Positions 20,467 through 29,152 of a stretch of DNA of 32,748 bases are shown here, piece by piece; positions within the stretch are counted from its first letter, which is position 1; each line of letters opens with the position of its first letter. A program made the translations under genes and the position numbers. Source of the DNA: an uncultured Woeseiaceae bacterium (GTDB taxonomy: Bacteria; Pseudomonadota; Gammaproteobacteria; Steroidobacterales; Woeseiaceae). Under the pieces are notes generated by a model, which was given only the letters and a program-made list of their open reading frames with translations, did not search any database and was not told where the DNA came from. Location of the stretch: the NCBI GenBank assembly GCA_905480255.1, contig CAJQPR010000144.1, positions 1 to 32,748 of the forward strand. The letters run 5' to 3'.

Positions 20467-21594
20467 TTACTGACTGATCTTTTCGAAGAAGCGCTTCACC
20501 GTTTCCAGCCATCCACCAGCTCGTGGGTTGTGACGTTCGCCGCCAGCACCGACGAGGTCCTCGAATTGCTGCAGAAGCGATTCCTGTTCAGAGGTCAGAT
20601 TTACTGGCGTCTCAACAGCTACTTTGGCGAACAAATCGCCGCTCCGATGATCGCGGACAGTAGTTACGCCTTTTCCTCGCAAACGGAAAACTTTGCTGGA
20701 CTGGGTTCCCGGTGGAATCTTCAACGAAACATTTCCATTCAGCGTCGGCAGCTCAACTTCTCCACCAAGCGTGGCCGTAGCAAAGCTGATCGGCACCTCG
20801 CAGGAGAGGTCTGCGCCGGCCCGCTCGAAAATCTTGTGTGGTGATACGCGAATTTCGACGTAGAGATCGCCCGGCGGACCACCATTACGACCGGCCTCCC
20901 CTTCACCGGAAAGCCTTATACGATCACCATCGTCGACGCCGCCCGGAACTTTGACATTGAGCGTCTTCGTTTTGGATAGCCTGCCTCGGCCATGGCATTT
21001 CTTACACGGGTCCGTGACAACACTACCGGCTCCTTTACAGGCCGGGCAGGTTTGCTGAATCGAAAAAAAGCCCTGCTGCATGCGCACCTGACCGGCCCCG
21101 CCGCAGGTCGTACATTTGACGGGTTCAGACCCTTTCTCAGCTCCATTTCCGTCGCATTCATCACAGACGATCTGGGTCGGCACGTCGATGGTTACGGTAT
21201 CGCCGTTGACGGCACGTTCCAGATCAAGCTTTAGTTCATATCCGAGATCCGCACCACGAAATACCTGGCTGGCACCGCGCCTGCCACCGCCGCCGAAAAT
21301 ATCGCCGAAAACATCACCGAAGATATCGCTGAAACCCTCAGCGCCGTGGCCGCCACCACCCTGACCAGCGCGCAGGCCCTCATGTCCAAACCGGTCGTAT
21401 GCGGCCCGTTTGTCGTCATCCTTCAGGACTTCGTAGGCTTCCTTGGCTTCCTTGAATTTAGACTCAGCATCGACGTCTTCCGTATTGCGATCAGGGTGAT
21501 ACTTCATCGCAAGACGTCGATAAGACTTCTTGATCTCAGCAGCCGAGGCACCCTTCGGTACATCAAGGACTTCGTAATAATCGCGCTTTGCCAT
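20467..21594 (-). CDS. dnaJ: Co-chaperone DnaJ
   Basis: DnaJ (Hsp40) delivers unfolded proteins to DnaK and stimulates its ATPase. The 375-residue type I protein has, in order, a J domain with H33-P34-D35, a Gly/Phe-rich linker ([17 protein letters not shown]), a zinc domain with four CxxCxGxG repeats ([32 protein letters not shown]) and the C-terminal substrate-binding beta domains. It follows dnaK by 69 bases containing a hairpin. Confidence 0.98.
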   Translation of the reverse strand: MAKRDYYEVLDVPKGASAAEIKKSYRRLAMKYHPDRNTEDVDAESKFKEAKEAYEVLKDDDKRAAYDRFGHEGLRAGQGGGGHGAEGFSDIFGDVFGDIFGGGGRRGASQVFRGADLGYELKLDLERAVNGDTVTIDVPTQIVCDECDGNGAEKGSEPVKCTTCGGAGQVRMQQGFFSIQQTCPACKGAGSVVTDPCKKCHGRGRLSKTKTLNVKVPGGVDDGDRIRLSGEGEAGRNGGPPGDLYVEIRVSPHKIFERAGADLSCEVPISFATATLGGEVELPTLNGNVSLKIPPGTQSSKVFRLRGKGVTTVRDHRSGDLFAKVAVETPVNLTSEQESLLQQFEDLVGAGGERHNPRAGGWLETVKRFFEKISQ

Positions 21595-21619
21595 TCCAGA
21601 AACTTCTTGGTTTAAGAAA

Positions 21620-21639
21620 CGGGCGCCATCAGGCGCCCG
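21620..21639 (-). other. GC-rich hairpin between dnaK and dnaJ
   Basis: A perfect 8-bp stem CGGGCGCC/GGCGCCCG with a 4-base loop lies in the dnaK-dnaJ gap. On the minus strand it is followed by TTTCTT, not a full T run. It may be a leaky terminator or an mRNA stabilising or processing stem that makes dnaK more abundant than dnaJ; that role is inferred. Confidence 0.6.
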
Positions 21640-21663
21640 AATTCATCGATGAGATCCGCAGAT

Positions 21664-23592
21664 CTATTCCGATTTTTTCTGCTCGTCGTCGCCGTCGACT
21701 TCTTCAAATTCCGCGTCAACAACATCGTCGCCGCCAGCCTCGGCCTCTGCACTGCCTTCACCAGCGTCAGCAGCCTGCTCAGCGTAGAGCTTTTGCGCAA
21801 CCGCGGCAGAAGCCTCACCTAATGCTGCAGTCTTCGCCTCGATTGTTTCCTTGTCTCCATCATCGAGTACGGCCTTCAGATCCGATACTGCGTTTTCAAC
21901 CGCGAGACGTTCTTCGCCGCTGACTTTGTCGCCAGCTTCACTGAGCGTCTTCTCGGCTGCATGAATCAGACCATCAGCCTGGTTACGTGCGTCAACCTGC
22001 TCACGGAACTTCTTGTCTTCCTCGGCGTGACTTTCTGCCGCGGCAACCATTTCGTCCACCTCATCATCGGACAATCCACTGGATGCCTTGATGACGATGT
22101 TCTGGCTTTTTCCAGTCGCTTTGTCTTTCGCAGACACATTCAAAATCCCGTTTGCATCGATATCAAACTGAACTTCAATCTGCGGCAGGCCTCTTGGCGA
22201 CGGCGGAATATCAGCCAGGTCAAATCGACCCAGGGATTTGTTGTCTTGCGAACGTTCTCGCTCACCCTGAAGAACATGGATGGTCACTGCTGTTTGATTG
22301 TCATCGGCCGTAGAAAATACCTGTGTCTCATTTGCGGGGATGGTCGTGTTCTTGCCGATCAGCTTGGTCATCACGCCGCCAAGCGTCTCAATTCCCAGGG
22401 ACAACGGCGTCACGTCAAGCAACAATACATCTTTTACGTCGCCTGCCAGCACGCCACCTTGAATGGCTGCACCCATGGCCACTGCCTCGTCAGGATTGAC
22501 ATCCCGGCGTGGTTCTTTACCGAAGAAATCCTGTACTTCCTCCGCAACCTTCGGCATGCGCGTCTGGCCGCCAACAAGAATGACGTCGTCGATTTCATTG
22601 ACCTTCAGACCGGCGTCAGTCAACGCGATTTTACACGGTGCAATAGTGCGACTGACAAGCTCGTCAACCAGTGATTCGAGCTTGGCTCGCGTCAGCTTTA
22701 TATTGAGATGTTTAGGGCCGGTGGAATCAGCAGTAATGTAGGGAAGATTTACTTCCGTCTGTTGCTGCGTCGACAATTCAATTTTGGATTTCTCGGCAGC
22801 CTCTTTCAGGCGCTGCATTGCCAGCGGGTCGGCGGTAATGTCGACGCCGCTTTCTTTCTGAAATTCCGAGGTTAGATACTCGATAACCCGCATATCGAAG
22901 TCCTCACCACCGAGGAACGTGTCGCCATTGGTCGCCAGCACTTCGAACTGGTGCTCACCATCGACCTCAGCGATTTCGATAATTGAAATGTCGAACGTTC
23001 CGCCACCCAGATCAAATACTGCAATCTTGGCGTCGCCACGTTTCTTATCCATGCCGTAGGCAAGCGCTGCCGCCGTCGGCTCATTGATAATGCGCTTAAC
23101 GTCGAGACCCGCGATCTTACCGGCGTCTTTGGTCGCCTGGCGCTGCGAATCATTGAAATATGCGGGAACCGTTACAACGGCTTCGGAAACTTCGGCGCCC
23201 AGATAATCTTCTGCGGTCTTCTTCATCTTCATCAGAACGCGCGCAGAAATTTCCGGCGGTGCCATTGCCTTGCCATTTGCCTCAACCCAGGCATCGCCAT
23301 TGTCAGCCTTCACAATTTTGTAAGGCACCATGTTGATGTCGCGCTGAACAACGTCGTCTTCAAAGCGGCGCCCGATCAAACGCTTGACCGCATGCAAGGT
23401 GTTGCTCGGATTAGTGACAGCCTGACGTTTTGCCGACTGACCAACGAGGACCTCGCCATCTTTGCTGAATGCAACGATTGAGGGTGTGGTCCGGTCTCCT
23501 TCGCTGTTCTCGATCACTCGGGGTTTGCCCCCTTCCATGACCGCGACGCAGGAGTTCGTGGTACCAAGGTCGATACCAATAACTTTACCCAT
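21664..23592 (-). CDS. dnaK: Chaperone DnaK (Hsp70)
   Basis: DnaK is the ATP-driven cytoplasmic Hsp70. The 642-residue protein begins with the phosphate-binding [14 protein letters not shown] and has the conserved [12 protein letters not shown] and [13 protein letters not shown] motifs of the actin-like ATPase. The linker [19 protein letters not shown] is followed by the peptide-binding beta domain and a helical lid. The tail contains [10 protein letters not shown] and a short acidic/basic extension. A GGAGA ribosome site and its own sigma-32-type promoter precede it, so it can be induced separately from hrcA-grpE. Confidence 0.99.
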   Translation of the reverse strand: MGKVIGIDLGTTNSCVAVMEGGKPRVIENSEGDRTTPSIVAFSKDGEVLVGQSAKRQAVTNPSNTLHAVKRLIGRRFEDDVVQRDINMVPYKIVKADNGDAWVEANGKAMAPPEISARVLMKMKKTAEDYLGAEVSEAVVTVPAYFNDSQRQATKDAGKIAGLDVKRIINEPTAAALAYGMDKKRGDAKIAVFDLGGGTFDISIIEIAEVDGEHQFEVLATNGDTFLGGEDFDMRVIEYLTSEFQKESGVDITADPLAMQRLKEAAEKSKIELSTQQQTEVNLPYITADSTGPKHLNIKLTRAKLESLVDELVSRTIAPCKIALTDAGLKVNEIDDVILVGGQTRMPKVAEEVQDFFGKEPRRDVNPDEAVAMGAAIQGGVLAGDVKDVLLLDVTPLSLGIETLGGVMTKLIGKNTTIPANETQVFSTADDNQTAVTIHVLQGERERSQDNKSLGRFDLADIPPSPRGLPQIEVQFDIDANGILNVSAKDKATGKSQNIVIKASSGLSDDEVDEMVAAAESHAEEDKKFREQVDARNQADGLIHAAEKTLSEAGDKVSGEERLAVENAVSDLKAVLDDGDKETIEAKTAALGEASAAVAQKLYAEQAADAGEGSAEAEAGGDDVVDAEFEEVDGDDEQKKSE

Positions 23593-23634
23593 GATTAATG
23601 TTCTCCAATTGGATTAATTTCAAAACTGGACTCT

Positions 23635-23662
23635 AAATGGGGACTTGAGCAACTGATTCAAG
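23635..23662 (-). promoter_or_regulatory. Sigma-32 (RpoH) heat-shock promoter of dnaK
   Basis: On the minus strand CTTGAA (23657-23662), a 14-base spacer and CCCCATTT (23635-23642) match the established E. coli sigma-32 consensus (CTTGAAA, 11-15 bases, CCCCATNT) at nearly every position. Transcription should start near 23629, about 37 bases before the dnaK ATG. It lies in the 121-base grpE-dnaK gap, so dnaK-dnaJ have a heat-shock start of their own. Confidence 0.88.
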
Positions 23663-23713
23663 CATTTTATGTACGCAATTCGGTCATATTGGACTATTCC
23701 CTTCCATTCCGAC

Positions 23714-24268
23714 CTATTCCGCGGCCACCACCACCCTTGCCGGGCGCAAAAGGCGCCCGTTCAGGGCATAGCCCTTTTGAAATACGGTTATTACGCTTCC
23801 TGGCTCAGCGCCTTCGGACGGCTGCATGGTCATCGCCTCGTGCAGATTCGGATCGAAGGGCTCTCCCTGCGGATCCAGCTGCTCGATGCCAAATCTTTGC
23901 AGAACAGTCCCGAGGAGTTTCAAAGTGGCTTCGTTGCCCTCCTGAAGGCTCTCAACGCTAGGTGTACCCTCCGCCGCCAGCGCCATTTCCAGGCTGTCGC
24001 AAACTGCCAGGAGGTCAGCCGCGAAACGCTCCAGCGCGAACTTATGTGCTTTTTCTACGTCGCGGGCCGCTCGTTTGCGGACATTTTCAAGCTCTGCAGC
24101 TGCACGCAGGTACTTGTCCCAGTTTTCGTCTGCCTTGGCCTGCAGTTCGGCCAGCGGATCTTCTGCGACAGTGTCAGTGGCGTCTACCCCGCCACCATCG
24201 TTAATTGCGTCGTCTTCCACCTGACTTGCAGCCTCTTCCTCGTCGGCGCGATCGGGCTCAGCATTCAT
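23714..24268 (-). CDS. grpE: Nucleotide exchange factor GrpE
   Basis: GrpE is a dimeric thermosensor that releases ADP from DnaK. The 184-residue protein has an acidic disordered N-terminus (about 1-40) and a long helical coiled coil with DKYLRAAAELENVRKRA. The C-terminal beta wing is recognisable by DPNLHEAMTMQPSEGAEPGS and VFQKGYALNGRLLRPARVVV. A GGAG ribosome site precedes the ATG. It lies between hrcA (156-base gap) and dnaK (121-base gap) on the same strand. Confidence 0.97.
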   Translation of the reverse strand: MNAEPDRADEEEAASQVEDDAINDGGGVDATDTVAEDPLAELQAKADENWDKYLRAAAELENVRKRAARDVEKAHKFALERFAADLLAVCDSLEMALAAEGTPSVESLQEGNEATLKLLGTVLQRFGIEQLDPQGEPFDPNLHEAMTMQPSEGAEPGSVITVFQKGYALNGRLLRPARVVVAAE

Positions 24269-24359
24269 CGTACATATACTCCGGAAGTCACATGCGGGAT
24301 CGGATCAATCCGGCCCCAATGGAGCCGGAATAGCCCGGCCTCGATTCAAAGATGCGGGA

Positions 24360-24387
24360 ATTGTGGGACTCCGGCGGCAAATATCAA
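24360..24387 (-). promoter_or_regulatory. Candidate promoter of grpE
   Basis: On the minus strand TTGATA (24382-24387) and CACAAT (24360-24365) are separated by 16 bases, a plausible sigma-70 pair. The same bases can be read as a poor sigma-32 pair (CTTGAT, 15 bases, CCCACAAT). Which factor uses it, if any, cannot be decided from sequence. A 19-base hairpin (24310-24328) would lie in the leader. Confidence 0.3.
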
Positions 24388-24424
24388 GGGTTTGGACGAA
24401 TTAATCGTCCGCAGGAAGTACTTC

Positions 24425-25483
24425 CTAGCCGCCAGGCTTAAATGTCGACTCGAGGAGTCTCGCCGTTATGTCGACGATCGGCACGATCCGATCATACGCC
24501 ATACGTGTTGGGCCAATGACCCCCAAGACACCAATGTGGTCGTCATCCACGTGGTAAGGAGCGGTGACGACGCTGCAATTATCCAGGATTTTGTAACCCG
24601 ATTCCCTGCCGATAAACACCTGGACCCCAGTCGCGCTGATGCTCTTGTCGAGCAAATTGAGCATGAATTGCTTTGTTGAGAATGCCTCGAACAAGCGACG
24701 CAACGTCTCAACATCGGACAACTCCGCAAATTCCATCAAATTGGTCTCGCCGGCGACCAGGAATTCTTCTTTCGGCGAAACGGCTCCCTCCATGGCAGAT
24801 TGAGCGACTGAAATAATGTCCGTCATTGCCTGGTTCATTGAGTCACGGGTCAGTTCGAGGTCATCCAGCAGCCGTCTGCGAATCTCATTCAGATCCTTAC
24901 CCACATAATTTTCGTTGATGTAGTTAGCCGCCCTCTGCAACGCATCTTTTGTTTGCGGCTGCTCCGTGTGCAAGACGCGGTTTTGCACCTCTCTATCATT
25001 AATAACGAGTATCGCCAGCACCCGGTTTTCCGAGAGAGACAGGAATTCGATCTGACGAAGAATCGCCTTCTGCCCTTTTGGCACCGACACGACGCCGGCC
25101 ATGCTCGTCACGTCGGACAACATACTGGAAACTGAATCCAGCAACGTCTCAGGGTTGCTAACCCGCCGATCGAGTTGAATCTTTAATTTGTCGATGTCTG
25201 TCTGAGCCGGAGGCTTGTAGCGAATCAGGGAATCAACAAACAGGCGATACCCCTGCGGCGTTGGGATCCTGCCTGCAGACGTATGCGGGGCAGCGATGAG
25301 ACCAAGTTCCTCAAGGTCCGACATGACATTGCGGATCGTCGCCGGGCTGAGATCCATGCCGGACTTCTTCGACAGGGTCCTGGAACCGACAGGCTGGCCA
25401 TCACGGATGAAGCGCTGAATCAGAACTTTGAGAAGTTGCTGAGCGCGTTCATTCGGCAGCTTGGGAATAGTTTCCGTAGACAT
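24425..25483 (-). CDS. hrcA: Heat-inducible transcription repressor HrcA
   Basis: HrcA represses chaperone genes by binding CIRCE operators and is itself kept folded by GroEL in the species studied. The 352-residue protein has an N-terminal winged helix (VGSRTLSKKSGMDLSPATIRNVMSDLEELGLI), the family signature PHTSAGRIPTPQGYRLFVD and a C-terminal GAF-like domain ending in the conserved VIGPTRMAYDRIVPIVD. It heads the heat-shock cluster and is divergent from nadK. No CIRCE sequence (TTAGCACTC-N9-GAGTGCTAA) is visible in this window. Confidence 0.97.
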   Translation of the reverse strand: MSTETIPKLPNERAQQLLKVLIQRFIRDGQPVGSRTLSKKSGMDLSPATIRNVMSDLEELGLIAAPHTSAGRIPTPQGYRLFVDSLIRYKPPAQTDIDKLKIQLDRRVSNPETLLDSVSSMLSDVTSMAGVVSVPKGQKAILRQIEFLSLSENRVLAILVINDREVQNRVLHTEQPQTKDALQRAANYINENYVGKDLNEIRRRLLDDLELTRDSMNQAMTDIISVAQSAMEGAVSPKEEFLVAGETNLMEFAELSDVETLRRLFEAFSTKQFMLNLLDKSISATGVQVFIGRESGYKILDNCSVVTAPYHVDDDHIGVLGVIGPTRMAYDRIVPIVDITARLLESTFKPGG

Positions 25484-25508
25484 TCACACAATTACGAAAA
25501 AAGGTACG

Positions 25509-25527
25509 CCTAACGCAGTATGTTAGG
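25509..25527. promoter_or_regulatory. Inverted repeat at the probable hrcA start site
   Basis: Perfect arms CCTAAC and GTTAGG are separated by 7 bases. The repeat lies just after the predicted hrcA transcription start (near 25531), a position typical of a repressor operator. It is not CIRCE: the TTAG sequence points the opposite way and the spacing differs. Confidence 0.4.
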
Positions 25528-25537
25528 GTGAATCAAA

Positions 25538-25565
25538 AGTGTACAACGGCTTGGCGCTCGGTCAA
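25538..25565 (-). promoter_or_regulatory. Candidate sigma-70 promoter of hrcA
   Basis: On the minus strand TTGACC (25560-25565) and TACACT (25538-25543) are 16 bases apart, a good sigma-70 match. The predicted start near 25531 gives a leader of about 48 bases containing the CCTAAC/GTTAGG repeat. Confidence 0.55.
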
Positions 25566-25630
25566 GGGTTTGCAACAATTGACTGAAATACATATCCCCA
25601 GCCTGATGCCACATATAGTCTGACCCACCT

Positions 25631-26524
25631 ATGAACACAGAATTCAAAAAAGTCGCGCTGGTCGGCCGCTACTCAGATTCCCGGGTTGCCGAGCCTATGC
25701 GGCGGATCTCAGCGCATTTGACAACAGTCGGACTGCAGGTTCTGGCTGCACCCGGGATTGCACCTGACCTGGGCGCAACCGGAGTCGCAGACGACGAGTT
25801 GCCGCGCAAAGCTGACCTGATCGTGGCTGTTGGTGGTGACGGGACCATGTTGCACGCCGCATCGCTTGCTGGCGACAGCGGTGTTCCGTTGCTCGGAGTC
25901 AATCGCGGCCGGCTCGGATTTCTTACAGATGTTTCGCCCGCCGAGATGCTGGAAAGCTTTGACGAGATTCTTGGCGGCAACTTCTCGAGAGAATCGCGAC
26001 TGAGGCTTAAGGCAACGCTGTCGACGCCAGATGGGCATGAGGTCACGGCGCTGGCGCTGAACGATATAGTTTTGCAACGGCGCGACACCGGACGAATGCT
26101 CGATTTTGAAACACGCATTGGCGGCCATTACGTAAATACGCATATGGGCGATGGCCTGATCGTGGCAACTCCCACCGGCTCAACAGCCTATGCATTGAGC
26201 TGCGGCGGTCCCATTATTGAGCCCAGCCTCGATGCGGTCGTTGTCGTTCCAATCTGCCCCCACACTTTGAGCGACCGGCCACTCGTCATTCCTGCGCATC
26301 AGGATATCGAGGTTAAGCTGCTCGCACGTGAGAACACGAATGCCGAGGTTAGCGTCGACGGCCATGCCCTGGGGGAACTCCGCCCCGATGATCGACTGGT
26401 CATCGAGGAGGCACCAAACCGTATTACGCTGATTCATCCGCCCGGCTATGACTATTATGAGATTCTCCGGTCCAAACTGAATTGGGGCCGTGACAGTCGC
26501 AAACGGCATTTTGAAGGTGATTAA
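25631..26524 (+). CDS. nadK: NAD kinase
   Basis: NadK phosphorylates NAD to NADP in the cytoplasm. The 297-residue protein shows the diacylglycerol-kinase-like fold signatures: GGDGTMLHAA (catalytic Asp), the NRGRLGFLTD motif, a conserved ALNDIVLQR and the glycine-rich TPTGSTAYALSCGGPI. The ATG has no obvious Shine-Dalgarno sequence; a TATAGT at 25614-25619 would give a very short leader. It is divergent from hrcA and is followed 3 bases later by recN, the usual nadK-recN pairing. Confidence 0.97.
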   Translation: MNTEFKKVALVGRYSDSRVAEPMRRISAHLTTVGLQVLAAPGIAPDLGATGVADDELPRKADLIVAVGGDGTMLHAASLAGDSGVPLLGVNRGRLGFLTDVSPAEMLESFDEILGGNFSRESRLRLKATLSTPDGHEVTALALNDIVLQRRDTGRMLDFETRIGGHYVNTHMGDGLIVATPTGSTAYALSCGGPIIEPSLDAVVVVPICPHTLSDRPLVIPAHQDIEVKLLARENTNAEVSVDGHALGELRPDDRLVIEEAPNRITLIHPPGYDYYEILRSKLNWGRDSRKRHFEGD

Positions 26525-26527
26525 TCA

Positions 26528-28225
26528 ATGCTGACAAGTATTCAGGTCAGAAACTTCGCAATCATCGATCAGGTGGAAATAGAGTTTTCGTCGGGGATGA
26601 CGGTGCTGACCGGAGAAACAGGTGCCGGCAAATCCATACTCGTAGACGCTATGGGCCTGGTCCTCGGCGAGAGGGGCGGAAGCGGCCTGGTTCGCAGCGG
26701 AGCCAAACGCGCCGAATTTACGGCCGAGTTTGACCTTCGTAACCTCCCGGGCGCCAGGGAATGGCTGGAAGAACAGATGCTGGATCTGGATGACGATTGC
26801 AACCTCCGCCGGATCGTCAACGCAGACGGACGGTCGAGGGCATTTATTAACGGCAATAGCGTGCCACTGCAAAGTCTGAAAACGTTGGGCGAGAAGCTAC
26901 TCGATATCCATGGCCAACACTTTCACCAGTCGCTGGCGCGGCGCGACGTGCAAAGAAACCTCCTCGACTATTTCGGCGGACTGGTCGATCTGGCGGTAGC
27001 CACCAATAACGACTTTAACGACTGGCGCCTGTTGGCGGACAAGCTGGAGGCTCTTGAGTCGGCCAATGCGGACCGCAACGCCAAACTCGAATTGCTGCGA
27101 TTCCAGATTGGCGAACTGGATTCTCTCGATATACAGCCGGCTGAATTTGATGCACTGATGGTCGAGAGATCAAAGCTGCAGAATAGTGGCCGACTGGCGG
27201 AAGGCGTTAACACCGCCCTGAACATCTTGTTCGACGCGGAGCCCGGCAATGCCCAATCGTTGCTTGCGGACGCGATTCAGTCGATCGACAACTTGTCGGC
27301 GGTCGACGCGGCGCTCGAACCAGTTGTGGCGATGCTGCAGGAAGCAAATATCCAGGTCACCGAGGTCGCGGATTCTCTGCGTCGCTATGGCGACGCGCTG
27401 GACATGGACCCGGCGCGGCAAAACTTTGTGGAAGAACGGCTCGATGCAATCAACAACATTGCGCGTAAACATCGCGTTGATCCTTCCGGGATTGACGAAC
27501 TTCATCAAAACCTCGCGGAACAGTTGAACGACCTGGAACACGCCGAAGAGCGCGGAGCAGAACTGAAGGGCTTGGTGAGTGAAGCCGAAAAAAGTTACCG
27601 AAAATCGGCCAAGCGTTTGTCTGCAGGCCGCAAGAAAGCCGCGAATCGGTTCGCCTCGGCTGTAACCGACGCCATGGCAAATCTCGGCATGCCTGGCGGA
27701 GTATTCGTCATCAAACTCTCTGCGAGAGATATTGCCGACCCGCGCCCATTCGGTCTTGACGACATCGAGTACCAGATCAGCGCAAATCCGGGCCAGGAAC
27801 CCATGGCACTTTCGAAAGTCGCTTCAGGCGGCGAATTATCACGGATGAGCCTGGCCATTCAGGTCGTCGCCAGCGACGGCAGCGCAATTCCGACGATGGT
27901 TTTTGACGAGGTTGATAGCGGTGTCGGTGGCGGAATCGCCGAAATGGTGGGCATGCGTTTACGCGAACTAGGCCAGACCCGGCAAGTGTTCTGCGTGACC
28001 CACCTTCCTCAGGTTGCCGCTCTCGGTAACAATCATTTCCGAATCATGAAAATCAGCGACGGCAAATCAACGAAGACGGGGATCACCCTTCTCAACGACG
28101 ACGAAAGAACCGAAGAAATTGCCAGGATGCTGGGTGGCGTCGAGATTACGCAGCGAACCCGCGATCACGCAGCCGAAATGCTCGCGGCTGGTGCGAAAAC
28201 GACAGCAAGTTCAAAAAGTGCCTGA
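26528..28225 (+). CDS. recN: DNA repair protein RecN
   Basis: RecN is an SMC-like ATPase acting early in double-strand break repair. The 565-residue protein (E. coli 553) has Walker A GETGAGKS near residue 34, a central region of long helices broken by a hinge, the ABC signature ASGGELSRMSLA, Walker B TMVFDEVDSGVGG and the switch His in CVTHLPQVAA. An AAGGTGA ribosome site overlaps the nadK end, so the two are co-transcribed. No LexA box is obvious upstream of nadK-recN. Confidence 0.98.
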   Translation: MLTSIQVRNFAIIDQVEIEFSSGMTVLTGETGAGKSILVDAMGLVLGERGGSGLVRSGAKRAEFTAEFDLRNLPGAREWLEEQMLDLDDDCNLRRIVNADGRSRAFINGNSVPLQSLKTLGEKLLDIHGQHFHQSLARRDVQRNLLDYFGGLVDLAVATNNDFNDWRLLADKLEALESANADRNAKLELLRFQIGELDSLDIQPAEFDALMVERSKLQNSGRLAEGVNTALNILFDAEPGNAQSLLADAIQSIDNLSAVDAALEPVVAMLQEANIQVTEVADSLRRYGDALDMDPARQNFVEERLDAINNIARKHRVDPSGIDELHQNLAEQLNDLEHAEERGAELKGLVSEAEKSYRKSAKRLSAGRKKAANRFASAVTDAMANLGMPGGVFVIKLSARDIADPRPFGLDDIEYQISANPGQEPMALSKVASGGELSRMSLAIQVVASDGSAIPTMVFDEVDSGVGGGIAEMVGMRLRELGQTRQVFCVTHLPQVAALGNNHFRIMKISDGKSTKTGITLLNDDERTEEIARMLGGVEITQRTRDHAAEMLAAGAKTTASSKSA

Positions 28226-28236
28226 GTGACCCCGGT

Positions 28237-28656
28237 TCAGGAATCGTCACTCTTTTTCATCGGGCGCACGTACATCACAAGGTTGTGATCCACAATCTCA
28301 TAGCCATGTTTCTCGGCAATTGCGTGCTGAATTTTTTCTATTTCTTCATCCACAAACTCAATGACATCGCCTGTTTCAATACACACCATGTGATCATGAT
28401 GATCCCCGCTGTCGAGTTCAAAAACAGAATGACCGCCTTCGAAGTTATGCCGGATGACAAGGTCAGCCGCCTCGAACTGGGTTAACACCCGATATACCGT
28501 AGCAAGACCTATGTCTTCGCCGGAATCCAGAAGCTCGCGATAGATATCCTCAGCGCTCATGTGCCTCATCGGGCTGTTCTCGAGAATTTCGAGTATTTTC
28601 AGCCTCGGAAGTGTGACTTTAAGTCCGGCCTTACGTAGATCCTGACGCTGTGCCAT
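28237..28656 (-). CDS. fur: Ferric uptake regulator Fur
   Basis: Fur is the Fe(II)-dependent global repressor of iron acquisition. The 139-residue protein has an N-terminal winged helix (LKVTLPRLKILEILE ... DIGLATVYRVLTQFE) and a C-terminal dimerisation/metal domain with FELDSGDHHDHMVC. Only one cysteine (C92) is present, so the CxxC zinc sites of E. coli Fur are absent; this resembles Pseudomonas Fur. It is convergent with recN (11-base gap) and divergent from bamE, the usual gammaproteobacterial arrangement. No Fur box was recognised upstream. Confidence 0.97.
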   Translation of the reverse strand: MAQRQDLRKAGLKVTLPRLKILEILENSPMRHMSAEDIYRELLDSGEDIGLATVYRVLTQFEAADLVIRHNFEGGHSVFELDSGDHHDHMVCIETGDVIEFVDEEIEKIQHAIAEKHGYEIVDHNLVMYVRPMKKSDDS

Positions 28657-28731
28657 CTATGGGGTCTCTTTGTTGGGGTTGCTTACTTGGCAGCTACCGC
28701 AGCGGGTAACAAGTCGGTATCATGCGCGCCT

Positions 28732-28760
28732 ATTATGACCCAGTCGACCGGGTCTCTCCA
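28732..28760 (-). promoter_or_regulatory. Candidate fur promoter with a palindrome in its spacer
   Basis: On the minus strand TGGAGA (28755-28760) and CATAAT (28732-28737) are 17 bases apart. The near-perfect 18-bp palindrome GACCCAGTCGACCGGGTC (28737-28754; only the A and C beside the centre fail to match) fills the spacer. A protein bound there would directly control transcription of fur. The promoter match is moderate. Confidence 0.4.
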
Positions 28761-28825
28761 CCAGCTTATTGGCACCGAACGTCGATAAACGGCACCAATT
28801 GAATCAGTCACGGTCAATCTGAATA

Positions 28826-29152
28826 ATGCGTAAACGCCTGTTTTTAACTCTCGTCCTTGCGACGAGCATCTTTGCGAGCGGCTGTGTCTATCAGGCGGCG
28901 CTGTCGCAGGGAAACCTGCTCGACCAGGAAGATATTGACCAGGTGGAAGTTGGTATGACGCGCGGCCAGGTCCGGTTCCTGCTTGGGACGCCGATGATTG
29001 ACGACCCATTCCATCAAAACCGTTGGGATTACGTTTACTTTCTTCGCATTGGTCGCGACAAAGCAACCTTCAAGCGTTGGATTTCGGTCTATTTCGAGGG
29101 CGAGAATGTGACTGAAATCGTTCGAGACCAGGACCTGCGCGAAGATCTTTAG
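28826..29152 (+). CDS. bamE: Outer membrane assembly lipoprotein BamE
   Basis: BamE (SmpA/OmlA) is a small lipoprotein of the BAM complex that inserts beta-barrel proteins into the outer membrane. The 108-residue product starts with a lipoprotein signal (MRKRLFLTLVLATSIFASGC, acylated C20 expected). The family core follows: DIDQVEVGMTRGQVRFLLGTP and the WDYVYFLR strand. It is divergent from fur, as in Pseudomonas. Its stop codon overlaps the convergent rnfH stop. Confidence 0.96.
   Translation: MRKRLFLTLVLATSIFASGCVYQAALSQGNLLDQEDIDQVEVGMTRGQVRFLLGTPMIDDPFHQNRWDYVYFLRIGRDKATFKRWISVYFEGENVTEIVRDQDLREDL

Noticed and set aside
23669-24679. 336-codon plus-strand frame across grpE and the end of hrcA
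   Set aside because: It is antisense to two well-identified genes, matches no known fold, and has no ribosome site.
28799-28827. Promoter-like TTGAAT, 17 bases, AATAAT before bamE
   Set aside because: The -10 overlaps the bamE ATG, so transcripts would lack the start codon and the lipoprotein signal; probably chance.
28683-29066. 127-codon minus-strand frame across the fur-bamE gap and bamE
   Set aside because: It lies opposite the bamE coding sequence and the fur promoter region; its composition is not protein-like.
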